From Alphaproteobacteria bacterium MedPE-SWcel (GTDB taxonomy: Bacteria > Pseudomonadota > Alphaproteobacteria > Rhodobacterales > Rhodobacteraceae): a stretch of DNA of 64,000 nt. Below, in pieces: positions 37,462-45,110 of this stretch. Both the position numbers and the translations under genes were made by a program. The DNA is taken from positions 1 to 64,000 of the forward strand of contig MPDC01000018.1 in NCBI GenBank assembly GCA_001874255.1. The letters run 5' to 3'. The notes below the pieces were generated by a model. The model was given only the letters and a program-made list of their open reading frames with translations. It made no database searches and had not been told where the DNA came from. The first letter of the stretch is position 1. Each line of letters starts with the position of its first letter.

Positions 37462-37521
37462 GCTAGAGCAGTCACCGGCTGACACCGCGTTGCTAGAGCA
37501 GTCACCGGCTGACACCGCGTT
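37462..37521. repeat. 30-bp perfect tandem duplication downstream of the NYN gene
   Basis: The 30-bp segment 37462-37491 (starting gctagagcagtcaccggctg) is repeated without change at 37492-37521. Before it lie two shorter relatives of the gtcac-ggct word (37439-37461). The repeats lie between the NYN stop and its terminator. Confidence 0.95.
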
Positions 37522-37576
37522 GATGGTGCCTACAGGACGCGCCTGTCGTGCGCCTGTGACGCGGCTGAAGACCTCG

Positions 37577-37611
37577 AAACGCCCGGCAGATCCGTCTGCC
37601 GGGCGTTTTAT
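37577..37611 (+). terminator. Rho-independent terminator after the NYN gene
   Basis: A perfect 14-bp stem, aaacgcccggcaga (37577-37590) with tctgccgggcgttt (37595-37608), has a tccg loop and ends in tttta. Confidence 0.92.
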
Positions 37612-37729
37612 CATGCGCCGCCACGCCCCGAGCCCCTCCGCCGCAACGCTGGCACTGGACGTCGACGGATGCAGAGCTTACCTCTGGGAGAAATCTGAAC
37701 GCCTCCTGCCGATTGAGGACCGCCCCCGC

Positions 37730-38683
37730 ATGACCACACCCAGACCTCCGCTTACCCTCTACCTCGCTGCGCCCCGCGGTTTCTGCGCCGGCGTCGACCG
37801 CGCGATCAAGATCGTGGAGATGGCGTTGGAAAAATGGGGCGCGCCCGTCTATGTGCGCCACGAGATCGTGCACAATAAATTCGTTGTGGACGGTCTGCGG
37901 GAAAAAGGCGCGGTCTTTGTCGAGGAGCTGGAGGAATGTCCCGATGACCGGCCGGTGATCTTTTCCGCCCATGGCGTCCCGAAATCAGTGCCCGATGCCG
38001 CCAGCGCCCGCGAGATGGTCTTTGTCGATGCGACCTGCCCCCTGGTGTCAAAGGTTCACATCGAGGCGCAGCGCCATGCCGAGGCCGGCCTGCAGATGAT
38101 CATGATCGGTCACAAGGGCCACCCGGAGACGATCGGCACGATGGGGCAATTGCCGGAGGGCGAGGTGCTGCTGGTCGAGACCGTCGCCGATGTTGCCGAG
38201 GTCGTGGTGCGTGACCCCGACCGCCTGGCCTTTGTCACCCAGACGACCCTGTCGGTCGATGATACCAAGGACATTGTAGCAGCCCTGCAGAGCCGGTTTC
38301 CCGCCATCATCGGCCCCCACAAGGAAGACATCTGCTATGCCACCACCAACCGTCAGGAAGCGGTCAAGGCGGTGGCGCCGAAATCCGACGCCCTGCTGGT
38401 GGTCGGCGCGCCGAATTCGTCGAATTCCCGCAGATTGGTCGAGGTGGGCGCCAAGGCCGGCTGCAAATATGCGCAGCTGGTGCAGCGGGCCGAAAATATC
38501 GACTGGCGGGCACTGGAGGGTATCCGCTCGGTGGCGATCACGGCCGGGGCCTCGGCGCCGGAACTGTTGGTGAATGAGGTCATCGACGCTTTCCGGGACC
38601 GCTACGATGTCACCGTCGAAATGGTGGAAACTGCGGTGGAACGGGTAGAATTCAAGGTGCCACGCGTCCTGCGCACGGCCTGA
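37730..38683 (+). CDS. ispH: 4-hydroxy-3-methylbut-2-enyl diphosphate reductase
   Basis: Last step of the MEP isoprenoid pathway; makes IPP and DMAPP with a [4Fe-4S] cluster. The 317-residue protein has the three cluster cysteines C19 ([10 protein letters not shown]), C103 (DATCPLV) and C202 (DICYATTNR) and the HGVP motif. The ATG at 37730 is fixed by the first motif; an upstream open frame runs through the NYN terminator and repeats, and is rejected. GAGGA lies about 10 bases ahead. Confidence 0.97.
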   Translation: MTTPRPPLTLYLAAPRGFCAGVDRAIKIVEMALEKWGAPVYVRHEIVHNKFVVDGLREKGAVFVEELEECPDDRPVIFSAHGVPKSVPDAASAREMVFVDATCPLVSKVHIEAQRHAEAGLQMIMIGHKGHPETIGTMGQLPEGEVLLVETVADVAEVVVRDPDRLAFVTQTTLSVDDTKDIVAALQSRFPAIIGPHKEDICYATTNRQEAVKAVAPKSDALLVVGAPNSSNSRRLVEVGAKAGCKYAQLVQRAENIDWRALEGIRSVAITAGASAPELLVNEVIDAFRDRYDVTVEMVETAVERVEFKVPRVLRTA

Positions 38684-38724
38684 GCCACGCTGCGCCTCGC
38701 GCGTTCGGTCGCGCCTTGCGCGCG

Positions 38725-38795
38725 TTCGGGTCTGATCGGGTTCGGGTCTGATCGGGTTCGGGCCTGATCGGATCGGGTCTAATCGGATCGGGCCG
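38725..38795. repeat. 15-16 bp tandem repeat, about 4.5 copies, downstream of ispH
   Basis: ttcgggtctgatcggg at 38725 and 38741 (identical), ttcgggcctgatcgg at 38757, atcgggtctaatcgg at 38772 and a partial copy. The array begins 41 bp after the ispH stop. Confidence 0.93.
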
Positions 38796-38909
38796 CAGGG
38801 TCTTGCGCTTCGCGGCCACCCGGCTACCCTGTGGGAGCACGGGGACACTCGCGCCAATTGGCGCCGCGTCAGTTTCACCCTGTCATTTTCACACCAGGGA
38901 GCCGGTTCA

Positions 38910-39527
38910 TTGATATCTCTGCAGTTCCTCCTCACCGCCTTTGTTGTTGTGCTGGCCCCGGGCACGGGCGTGATCTACACGCTGGCGCTTGGTCTCGGGC
39001 GCGGGCGCCGTGCCGCGATCTGGGCCGCCCTTGGCTGCACTTTCGGCATCCTGCCGCACCTTGCCGCCGCGACGCTGGGGCTGGCGGCGGTGCTGCATTC
39101 TTCGGCGCTGCTGTTTCAGGGGCTAAAGATCGCCGGCGTGATCTACCTGCTGTATCTTGCCTGGCAGATGCTGAAATCCAACGGTGCCCTGTCGGTGACG
39201 GCGGCACAACCCACGCCGCAGCCGGGCCTGACCATTGCCAAGCGGGGCGCGCTGATCAACATCCTGAACCCCAAGCTGTCGGTGTTTTTCCTCGCTCTGA
39301 TGCCGCCGTTCCTGTCCGGCTCCGCCGCCCATGCCACCCAGGAAATGGTGGTGCTTGGCGGCGTGTTCATGGCGCTGACCTTTGCGGTCTTTGTGCTCTA
39401 CGGTCTGTTTGCAGCCCAGGCCCGCAGCCTGATCCTCGGCTCTGATCGGGTGGTCACATGGCTCAACCGCAGCTTCGCCGCGATCTTTGCCGCACTTGCC
39501 CTGCGCCTCGCGATGGAGCGCGCCTGA
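38910..39527 (+). CDS. LysE-family amino-acid exporter
   Basis: Inner-membrane exporter of the RhtB/LysE family, 205 residues with six helices. The family mark LAPGTGVIYTLALGLGRGRRAAIWAALG replaces the common PGP with PGT, and INILNPKLSVFFLALMP is the second signature. The start is a TTG at 38910 with AGGGAG 8 bases ahead. Its stop overlaps the next ATG by one base. Confidence 0.92.
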   Translation: MISLQFLLTAFVVVLAPGTGVIYTLALGLGRGRRAAIWAALGCTFGILPHLAAATLGLAAVLHSSALLFQGLKIAGVIYLLYLAWQMLKSNGALSVTAAQPTPQPGLTIAKRGALINILNPKLSVFFLALMPPFLSGSAAHATQEMVVLGGVFMALTFAVFVLYGLFAAQARSLILGSDRVVTWLNRSFAAIFAALALRLAMERA

Positions 39528-39985
39528 TGCTGCGCAGCGTCCCCACCGCGCCGCTGCTGCTGGGGCTGGCCGGGCTGATCCCCTTTGTCTGGGGCGCCCT
39601 CACCCTGTTGATCCCCGCCCTGCAAAGCTGGGGCAGCAGCCAGCTCGGGCCGCGTTTCGTCGGCCCCTACGTGCAGCTGTTCTATGGCTCGGTGATCCTC
39701 AGCTTCATGTCCGGCGTGCTCTGGGGCTATGCCACCCGGGCCTCCGGGCGGTGGCAATCCGCGACCTGTTATGCGCTGTCGGTGATCCCGGCGCTCTGGG
39801 CCTTTGTGATGACCGGAGGCGGGCCTGTCAGCGCAGGCATGAACCTGATCTGGGGCTTTCTCGGCCTGCTGCTTCTGGACATGATGTTCAGCCTCTGGCG
39901 GCTGACACCCGGGTGGTGGATGCCGCTGCGCGGGGTGCTGACCGCCGTCACCGTCCTGTCTCTGTCCGTAGGAGTGTTCCTGTGA
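39527..39985 (+). CDS. DUF3429-family membrane protein
   Basis: A 152-residue protein with about five membrane helices (PLLLGLAGLIPFVWGAL, YGSVILSFMSGVLWGY, CYALSVIPALWAFVM, and two more), which fits the DUF3429 family; function unknown. It starts on the LysE stop (TGATG-type overlap) and overlaps the methyltransferase start, so the four genes LysE-DUF3429-methyltransferase-rnhA form one coupled operon. Confidence 0.85.
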   Translation: MLRSVPTAPLLLGLAGLIPFVWGALTLLIPALQSWGSSQLGPRFVGPYVQLFYGSVILSFMSGVLWGYATRASGRWQSATCYALSVIPALWAFVMTGGGPVSAGMNLIWGFLGLLLLDMMFSLWRLTPGWWMPLRGVLTAVTVLSLSVGVFL

Positions 39986-40581
39986 GCGATGAAGAAACCA
40001 TGGCCGTCTATTCGCGGGCGGCAGCGGATTATGCGGCGGGCTTTGCCAAGGCCAAGGACAGCTTCCACGAAGCCGACTACGCGGCCTTTGTCGCAGGCCT
40101 CCCCGAGGGCGGGACCGTCTTGGATCTGGGCTGCGGCCCAGGCCATTGGGCGGCGCGGTTCCGGGATGCGGGCTACCGGGTGGCCGCCGTCGATGCCTCG
40201 CCCGAAATGGCGGCCTATGCACAGGACACCTATGGCATCGAGGTCAGCGTGGCGGAGTTCGAGGATATCGCGGTCGAAGCGGTGTTTGACGGGATCTGGG
40301 CCTTCTTCAGCCTGCTGCATGCGCCACGCGACGATTTCCCCAGCCATCTGCTGCGTCTGGGGCGGGCCCTCGTGCCCGGCGGGCGGCTGACGCTCGGCAT
40401 GAAGCTCGGCGAAGGCGAAGGCCGCGATGATCTGGGCCGGTTCTACGCCTACTACAGCGAAGAAGAATTGCGCGACCTGCTCGACGTGCTGGGCTACACG
40501 GTGATCAGCGCGCGTCGCGGAAATGGCAAAGGATTGGCTGGCGCAGAGGAAACCTTTGTCGTACTGACCGCGCATGTCTGA
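39982..40581 (+). CDS. Class I SAM-dependent methyltransferase
   Basis: A 199-residue Rossmann-fold methyltransferase. SAM motif I is VLDLGCGPG (46-54), followed by AVDASPEM and a late [12 protein letters not shown]. Substrate unknown. The start is the GTG at 39982 with AGGAG about 7 bases ahead; it overlaps the DUF3429 stop by four bases. Its end overlaps rnhA by eight bases. Confidence 0.92.
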   Translation: MSDEETMAVYSRAAADYAAGFAKAKDSFHEADYAAFVAGLPEGGTVLDLGCGPGHWAARFRDAGYRVAAVDASPEMAAYAQDTYGIEVSVAEFEDIAVEAVFDGIWAFFSLLHAPRDDFPSHLLRLGRALVPGGRLTLGMKLGEGEGRDDLGRFYAYYSEEELRDLLDVLGYTVISARRGNGKGLAGAEETFVVLTAHV

Positions 40582-41032
40582 TTTATTTGCCTATACCGAC
40601 GGAGCCTGCTCCGGAAATCCCGGCCCCGGCGGCTGGGGCGCCCTGCTGCGTGCCATGGACGGCGAGACCGTCGTCAAGGAACGCGAACTGAAGGGCGGCG
40701 AGAAGGATACCACCAACAACCGGATGGAACTGCTCGCCGCGATCCACGCGCTGGAGAGCCTCGCCCGGCCGTCGAAGATCACCGTTGTCACCGATTCCGC
40801 CTATGTGAAGAACGGGGTGACCGGGTGGATTTTCGGGTGGAAGAAGAACGGCTGGAAGACGGCCGCCAAGAAACCCGTCAAGAATGTCGAGCTGTGGCAA
40901 CGCCTTGATGCGGCACAGGCGCGCCACGACGTGATCTGGAAATGGGTCAAGGGCCACGCGGGCCACCCCGAAAACGAACGCGCCGATGAACTGGCCCGGG
41001 CCGGGATGGCACCGTTCAAGAAGGGCGGCTGA
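40574..41032 (+). CDS. rnhA: Ribonuclease HI
   Basis: Cleaves the RNA strand of RNA-DNA hybrids. The 152-residue protein has the catalytic D9 ([12 protein letters not shown]), E52 (NNRMEL), D74 (VTDSAYV) and D138, and His128 in [10 protein letters not shown]. Standard length. It ends the coupled run begun by the LysE gene; the TRIC gene follows after 43 bp. Confidence 0.97.
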   Translation: MSDLFAYTDGACSGNPGPGGWGALLRAMDGETVVKERELKGGEKDTTNNRMELLAAIHALESLARPSKITVVTDSAYVKNGVTGWIFGWKKNGWKTAAKKPVKNVELWQRLDAAQARHDVIWKWVKGHAGHPENERADELARAGMAPFKKGG

Positions 41033-41075
41033 GCCGTCGGGTCGCAGCGCCCCACACGGATCGCCAAAGGGTGAC

Positions 41076-41900
41076 ATGAGCATCTTGACGCTTCTGGACT
41101 ATGCCTCGGTCCTGGTTTTTGCGGCCTCCGGCGCGCTGGTTGCCAGCCGGGCCCAGCTGGACATCGTGGGGTTTGCCTTCATTGCCTGCCTGACGGCCGT
41201 CGGAGGCGGCACCGTGCGCGATGTGCTGTTGGATCGAAACCCCGTGTTCTGGATTGGCGACCCGGTGCCGGTGCTGCTTGCCTCCGGGATGGCGGGAGTG
41301 GTGTTCTTTACCGCTCATCTGGTGGAAAGCCGCCTGCGGTGGGTGATCTGGCTCGACACGTTTGCACTGGCGATTGCCGTGCCCGCAGGCACCGCAGCAG
41401 CGATGGAGACGGGACAGGGGCCGGTGATCGTCGTGCTGATGGGCATGGCCACCGGCAGTCTCGGCGGTCTGATGCGGGACGTGGTCTGCAACGAGGTGCC
41501 TCTGGTGCTGAAACAGGGCGAATTATATATATCCTGCGCCATGGCCGGAGCCCTTGTTGCGGTGACATTGGTGGCATGCGATCTGCCCGCCGCAACCGCG
41601 CTGGTGGCCTGTGCAGCAGTCACCTGGGTCACCCGCGCCGGGTCCCTGGTGTTTGGATGGCATCTGCCGGTCTACAGGTCGCGCCCACCGCGCCGGTCGC
41701 TTCGGGCTCTGCCCGAAGCGAAACACCTCACTCCACTGTCCTCGCTGACAAATCTGTTTTCGTTGACAACAAGGACGCTCAGCGCGTGCGAAACCTCTGC
41801 CACAGATAGATCAACAGCAAGGCGCCGAGAATTGCGCCGATCAGACCTGCCATCATCCCCATCACCGCCAGAAGCGTACGCAGCACAAGCCCGCCGATGA
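41076..41900 (+). CDS. TRIC/UPF0126 membrane protein with aberrant C-terminal extension
   Basis: Predicted trimeric intracellular cation-type channel, formerly UPF0126/YicG. Two repeats of the family glycine-rich motif are seen, GGGTVRDVLLDRNPVFW and GGLMRDVVCNEVPLVL, within about seven helices. Homologues normally end near residue 205-210 (here about HLPVYRSRPPR). The frame continues 65 residues with no membrane character and overlaps the opposite-strand GlsB-like gene by 122 bases. A hairpin at 41699-41719 sits at the expected end. I infer that the original stop has been lost. Confidence 0.8.
   Translation: MSILTLLDYASVLVFAASGALVASRAQLDIVGFAFIACLTAVGGGTVRDVLLDRNPVFWIGDPVPVLLASGMAGVVFFTAHLVESRLRWVIWLDTFALAIAVPAGTAAAMETGQGPVIVVLMGMATGSLGGLMRDVVCNEVPLVLKQGELYISCAMAGALVAVTLVACDLPAATALVACAAVTWVTRAGSLVFGWHLPVYRSRPPRRSLRALPEAKHLTPLSSLTNLFSLTTRTLSACETSATDRSTARRRELRRSDLPSSPSPPEAYAAQARR
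41699..41719. other. Hairpin near the expected end of the TRIC gene
   Basis: A perfect 9-bp stem, gcttcgggc (41699-41707) and gcccgaagc (41711-41719), with loop tct. It lies between the conserved part of the TRIC gene and the convergent GlsB-like gene and may be a bidirectional transcript end, but no T run follows. Confidence 0.6.
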
Positions 41901-42018
41901 CTGCACCGGCGATGCCGATGGCGATGGTGGTGATGATATCCGTCTCGACCTGCATGATCCGGGTGGCGATGAACCCCGCCGCCGCACCGATGATGACCAG
42001 GAAGACTATGCTACCCAT
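41779..42018 (-). CDS. GlsB/YeaQ/YmgE-family small membrane protein
   Basis: A 79-residue inner-membrane protein with three helices. GSIVFLVIIGAAAGFIATRIM and GIAGAVIGGLVLR are the Gly-rich family repeats; the family is called stress-response or transglycosylase-associated, but the mechanism is unknown. It follows a second, related gene by 36 bp on the same strand. Its 3' end lies under the extended TRIC frame on the other strand. Confidence 0.85.
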   Translation of the reverse strand: MGSIVFLVIIGAAAGFIATRIMQVETDIITTIAIGIAGAVIGGLVLRTLLAVMGMMAGLIGAILGALLLIYLWQRFRTR

Positions 42019-42054
42019 GCTTTGACCCTTTTTCCTGCCCCCGCAACCGGAGGG

Positions 42055-42291
42055 TTATCGCCGCCAGTGGAACGGCACGATGATGAGCGCACCGATCGAG
42101 GAGGCAATGGCATTCCACCCCGGCGCATTGAACCCCACCCCAAACATCAGCCGCAGGAAGTAGAACAGGAACGCGCCACCGACACAAATGATGATCGACG
42201 GCAAAATCCCATTCTGCGTAAACCCGCTGCGCTCGGCGGCGTAGCCCACGATCCCGGCAATCACGACAGTGCCCATGAGTGCAAGAAACAT
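42055..42291 (-). CDS. Second small Gly-rich membrane protein, GlsB/YmgE-like
   Basis: A 78-residue three-helix protein with GTVVIAGIVGYAAERSGF and SIIICVGGAFLFYFLR; more divergent than its neighbour but the same size and layout. It starts 3 bp after the fmt stop, so it is probably translated from the def-fmt transcript. Function unknown. Confidence 0.75.
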   Translation of the reverse strand: MFLALMGTVVIAGIVGYAAERSGFTQNGILPSIIICVGGAFLFYFLRLMFGVGFNAPGWNAIASSIGALIIVPFHWRR

Positions 42292-42294
42292 TGG

Positions 42295-43227
42295 CTATTC
42301 TCCTTCCGACAGGAGCCGCGTTCCGGCGGCCAGGGGAAAACCGCGCAGAAAGATCTCCCGGTCCTGTGCGCCCTTGCCCGCGCGCTGCAGCCGCAGCAGT
42401 TCGACGGCGCCATCGCCACAGGCCACGGCCAGATTGTCCCCAAGCACCGTGCCCGGCGCTCCGCTGCCTGGCGCGGGGCGGGGGGCCAGACGGGAGGCCA
42501 GAACCTTGATCCGCTGCCCGTCAACCGAGAACCACGCACCGGGAAAGGGTGACAGGCCACGGATCTTGCGGTCGACCTCTGCTGCGGGGGCCGACCAGTC
42601 GATCTCGGCCTCCGCCTTGTCGATCTTGGCGGCATAGGTCACGCCCTCGCTGGGTTGTGGCACGGGCGTCAGTTCCACGAGGAAGGCCAGCGCCTCAACG
42701 ATCAGCTCGGCACCGGTCTGTGACAGGCGGTCGTGCAAGAGCGCGGTCGTGTCTTCGGGGCCGATCTCCATTTCCCTGCGCATCAGCACCGGGCCGGTGT
42801 CCAGCCCGGCTTCCATCTGCATGATACAGATACCGGTCTTTGTATCACCTGCCATGATCGCCCGGTGGATCGGCGCCGCGCCGCGCCACCGGGGCAACAG
42901 GCTGGCATGGATATTGAGACAGCCCCGGGCCGGGGCATCAAGGATTGCCTGCGGCAGGATCAGCCCATAGGCCACAACCACAGCGACATCTGCCGCGAGC
43001 CCGGCAAAGGCTGCTTGTTCGGAGGGGGCTTTCAGCGAGACCGGATGCCGGACCTCCAACCCCAGATCCAGGGCGCGGGCGTGCACCGGCGTGGGACGGT
43101 CTTTCTTGCCGCGGCCCGCCGGGCGTGGCGGCTGGCAATAGACGGCCGCTATGTCGTGACCGGCCCGGACCAGCGCGTCCAGAACAGGGACCGAAAATTC
43201 TGGTGTCCCCATGAAGATAACCCGCAT
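42295..43227 (-). CDS. fmt: Methionyl-tRNA formyltransferase
   Basis: Formylates initiator Met-tRNA from 10-formyl-THF. The 310-residue protein starts [16 protein letters not shown] and contains [16 protein letters not shown] with the catalytic Asn-His pair, [15 protein letters not shown], and a C-terminal OB fold. It lies 195 bp downstream of the deformylase cluster, across dispersed element copy 2, and is directly followed by a small membrane protein gene. Confidence 0.97.
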   Translation of the reverse strand: MRVIFMGTPEFSVPVLDALVRAGHDIAAVYCQPPRPAGRGKKDRPTPVHARALDLGLEVRHPVSLKAPSEQAAFAGLAADVAVVVAYGLILPQAILDAPARGCLNIHASLLPRWRGAAPIHRAIMAGDTKTGICIMQMEAGLDTGPVLMRREMEIGPEDTTALLHDRLSQTGAELIVEALAFLVELTPVPQPSEGVTYAAKIDKAEAEIDWSAPAAEVDRKIRGLSPFPGAWFSVDGQRIKVLASRLAPRPAPGSGAPGTVLGDNLAVACGDGAVELLRLQRAGKGAQDREIFLRGFPLAAGTRLLSEGE

Positions 43228-43363
43228 TCCTCTGTCCTTCCCGATGTCCCTGGCAGATGACCGTTCCGCTTGCCGACAGGCTTAGCGCATGATGCAAGGC
43301 GGGGCCAGAGCGGGCGCGCTGATGCGCGGCAGAGCCGCCTGCCCCTGCCCGGTGCAGGCAGGC

Positions 43364-43397
43364 GCCTCCGGCGGAGGTATTTTCAGAAAAGATGAAA
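43364..43397 (+). repeat. Dispersed intergenic element, copy 2
   Basis: gcctccggcggaggtatttt, two variable bases, then gaaaagatgaaa: same as 27463-27496. It lies 25 bp downstream of the minus-strand deformylase-like stop, between it and fmt. Confidence 0.9.
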
Positions 43398-43422
43398 TCG
43401 CGGAGCCCTCTCAGCTGCTGAG

Positions 43423-43920
43423 TCAGCTGCGGAATTTGCGCGCCTTTTTCACCAGCATGTCGCGTTTCACCTTTGAGAGATGATCAAAATACATCCGCCC
43501 GTTCAGGTGATCGATCTGGTGCTGCACCGAGGTTGCCTCGATGCCGATGAAGTCGCGCCGGTCCACGACACCGTCCTGGTTCAGGAAGCGGACGGTGACC
43601 GCGCGGGGGCGCTTGATCCTGGCGGACACACCCGGTAGATTGGGGCTGGCTTCGTCATGTTCCCGCAGTTCGACTGACGCATGCAGGATTTCCGGATTGG
43701 CGAGGCGTATCGCGCGCCCCCGCTCGGCGGAGCCATCGACGACGGCAAGCCGCAGCATCACGCCAATCTGGGTCGCGGCCAGTCCGACCCCGGGCATCGC
43801 GTCCATCGTGTCAATCATGTCGGTCCAGATGCGGTGGATTTCTTCGGTGATTTCCGTCACATCCTCCGCCTTTGTGCGCAGTCGTTTGTCCGGCCAGGGC
43901 AGGCAGGTGCGTATCGTCAT
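43423..43920 (-). CDS. Degenerate peptide-deformylase-like protein
   Basis: A 165-residue deformylase paralogue. Motif 1, GVGLAATQ (44-51), is kept. Motif 2, normally EGCLSIPGV, reads EASPNLPGV (90-98), so the Cys metal ligand is Ser92. Motif 3, normally HExDH, is HQIDH (134-138), so the catalytic Glu is Gln135. Both metal-site histidines remain. Catalysis is therefore unlikely. The gene is not broken, has no internal stop, and is coupled to the next gene by an ATGA overlap, so it is expressed with the intact enzymes. A regulatory or ribosome-binding role is conceivable. Confidence 0.88.
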   Translation of the reverse strand: MTIRTCLPWPDKRLRTKAEDVTEITEEIHRIWTDMIDTMDAMPGVGLAATQIGVMLRLAVVDGSAERGRAIRLANPEILHASVELREHDEASPNLPGVSARIKRPRAVTVRFLNQDGVVDRRDFIGIEATSVQHQIDHLNGRMYFDHLSKVKRDMLVKKARKFRS

Positions 43921-44426
43921 TGTGCGGGGCTCCTGGCTGCCAGATAGTCGGTCTCTGCCCCCATGCGGGCCTCGTCCGGGAGATGGTCAAACGTTATTCG
44001 CCCGTCAAGGTGGTCGTATTCATGCTGAATGCAACGCGCGGCGAAACCGTCGAACTCCTGTTCCCGAGAGACGCCCTCCCGGTCCTGCCACCGGACCCGC
44101 AGCTGAGCCGGGCGCGAGATCTCTGTGGTGACGCCGGGGATCGAGAGGCAGCCTTCCGCGCCCGATGCGATCTCGTCACTGCGCCACAGGATCTCCGGGT
44201 TGATCATCACGACCGGCGTCCGCGGCCCATCCACCCATGCGACATCCATCACGAAGAGGCGTTTCAGCACGCCGACCTGCGGCGCCGCCAGACCCCGCCC
44301 CGGCGCGGCGTACATGGTGTCCAGCATGTCCCCGATCAGCGCCGAGAGATCCTCATCCGCGCCGACCGCATCGCAGCAGGTCGCCAGTCTCGGGTCCGGC
44401 CAGGTCACGATCGGCCGGGTTGTCAT
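43917..44426 (-). CDS. def: Peptide deformylase (second copy)
   Basis: Removes the formyl group from nascent N-formyl-methionine. The 169-residue protein has all metal-site motifs: GRGLAAPQ (43-50), EGCLSIPG with Cys93, and HEYDH (His135, Glu136, His139). The Arg in motif 1 replaces the usual Ile or Val. It overlaps both neighbours by four bases. Confidence 0.93.
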   Translation of the reverse strand: MTTRPIVTWPDPRLATCCDAVGADEDLSALIGDMLDTMYAAPGRGLAAPQVGVLKRLFVMDVAWVDGPRTPVVMINPEILWRSDEIASGAEGCLSIPGVTTEISRPAQLRVRWQDREGVSREQEFDGFAARCIQHEYDHLDGRITFDHLPDEARMGAETDYLAARSPAQ

Positions 44427-44950
44427 GACTGTCCGCCGCGCGCGAGTTCACGCTTTAGTTTCTGCATCTTGCGGGTGATCATCTGCCGCTTGAGGGGCTT
44501 CAGGTAGTCGATGAACAGCTTGCCGTCGAGATGGTCGATCTCGTGCTGGACACAGGTGGCCCAGAGCCCGTCGAAGGTCTCGGTCTGCAGAGCCCCGTTC
44601 CGGTCCATCCATTCCACATCCACCACCCTGGGGCGGGTCACTTCGGCGTATTGTTCCGGGATCGACAGGCAGCCTTCCTCATAGACGTTGGTCTCGTCAG
44701 AAGCCGCGAGCACAGTTGGGTTGAACATCACCAGCGGGCGGGACACTCCCTCGCCTTCCTTGACGCAATCCAACACGATCAGCCGGTCCAGCACCCCGAT
44801 CTGAGGCGCGGCGAGACCGATACCGGGTGCGGCATACATCGTCTCCAGCATGTCATCGGCCAGAACGCGCAGGTCGTCCGACAGGTCAGGCACAGCGGCG
44901 GCAGTCTTTTTCAGACGCGGGTCGGGATGGATCAGGATCGAGCGTTTCAT
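44423..44950 (-). CDS. def: Peptide deformylase (canonical copy)
   Basis: A 175-residue deformylase with GIGLAAPQ (43-50), EGCLSIPE with Cys94, and HEIDH (His136, Glu137, His140). It has the normal KRELARGG-type basic C-terminal helix, which binds the ribosome. It is the first gene of the three-deformylase run and the best match to the housekeeping enzyme. Confidence 0.97.
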   Translation of the reverse strand: MKRSILIHPDPRLKKTAAAVPDLSDDLRVLADDMLETMYAAPGIGLAAPQIGVLDRLIVLDCVKEGEGVSRPLVMFNPTVLAASDETNVYEEGCLSIPEQYAEVTRPRVVDVEWMDRNGALQTETFDGLWATCVQHEIDHLDGKLFIDYLKPLKRQMITRKMQKLKRELARGGQS

Positions 44951-45110
44951 GCCCCCGATTTAGGCCAATCGCCCCAAAGCCGCAACGCCTGTTGCATGCC
45001 CTGGCGGCCAACACCCTCGTGCCCTGTGTTTGTACCATCACATTGGCAAGGCTTGCGCAGGGCGCACTTTTGGCTAGCTTCGTGGGAAACGCGACCAGAG
45101 AGAGCCCCTG

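Noticed and set aside
37490..37729. An 80-codon N-terminal extension of ispH
   Set aside because: It would start with TTG in a repeat, cross a strong terminator, and add sequence unlike any IspH.
29489..38795. Tandem arrays as possible CRISPR loci
   Set aside because: Units are adjacent with no unique spacers, and no cas gene is seen.
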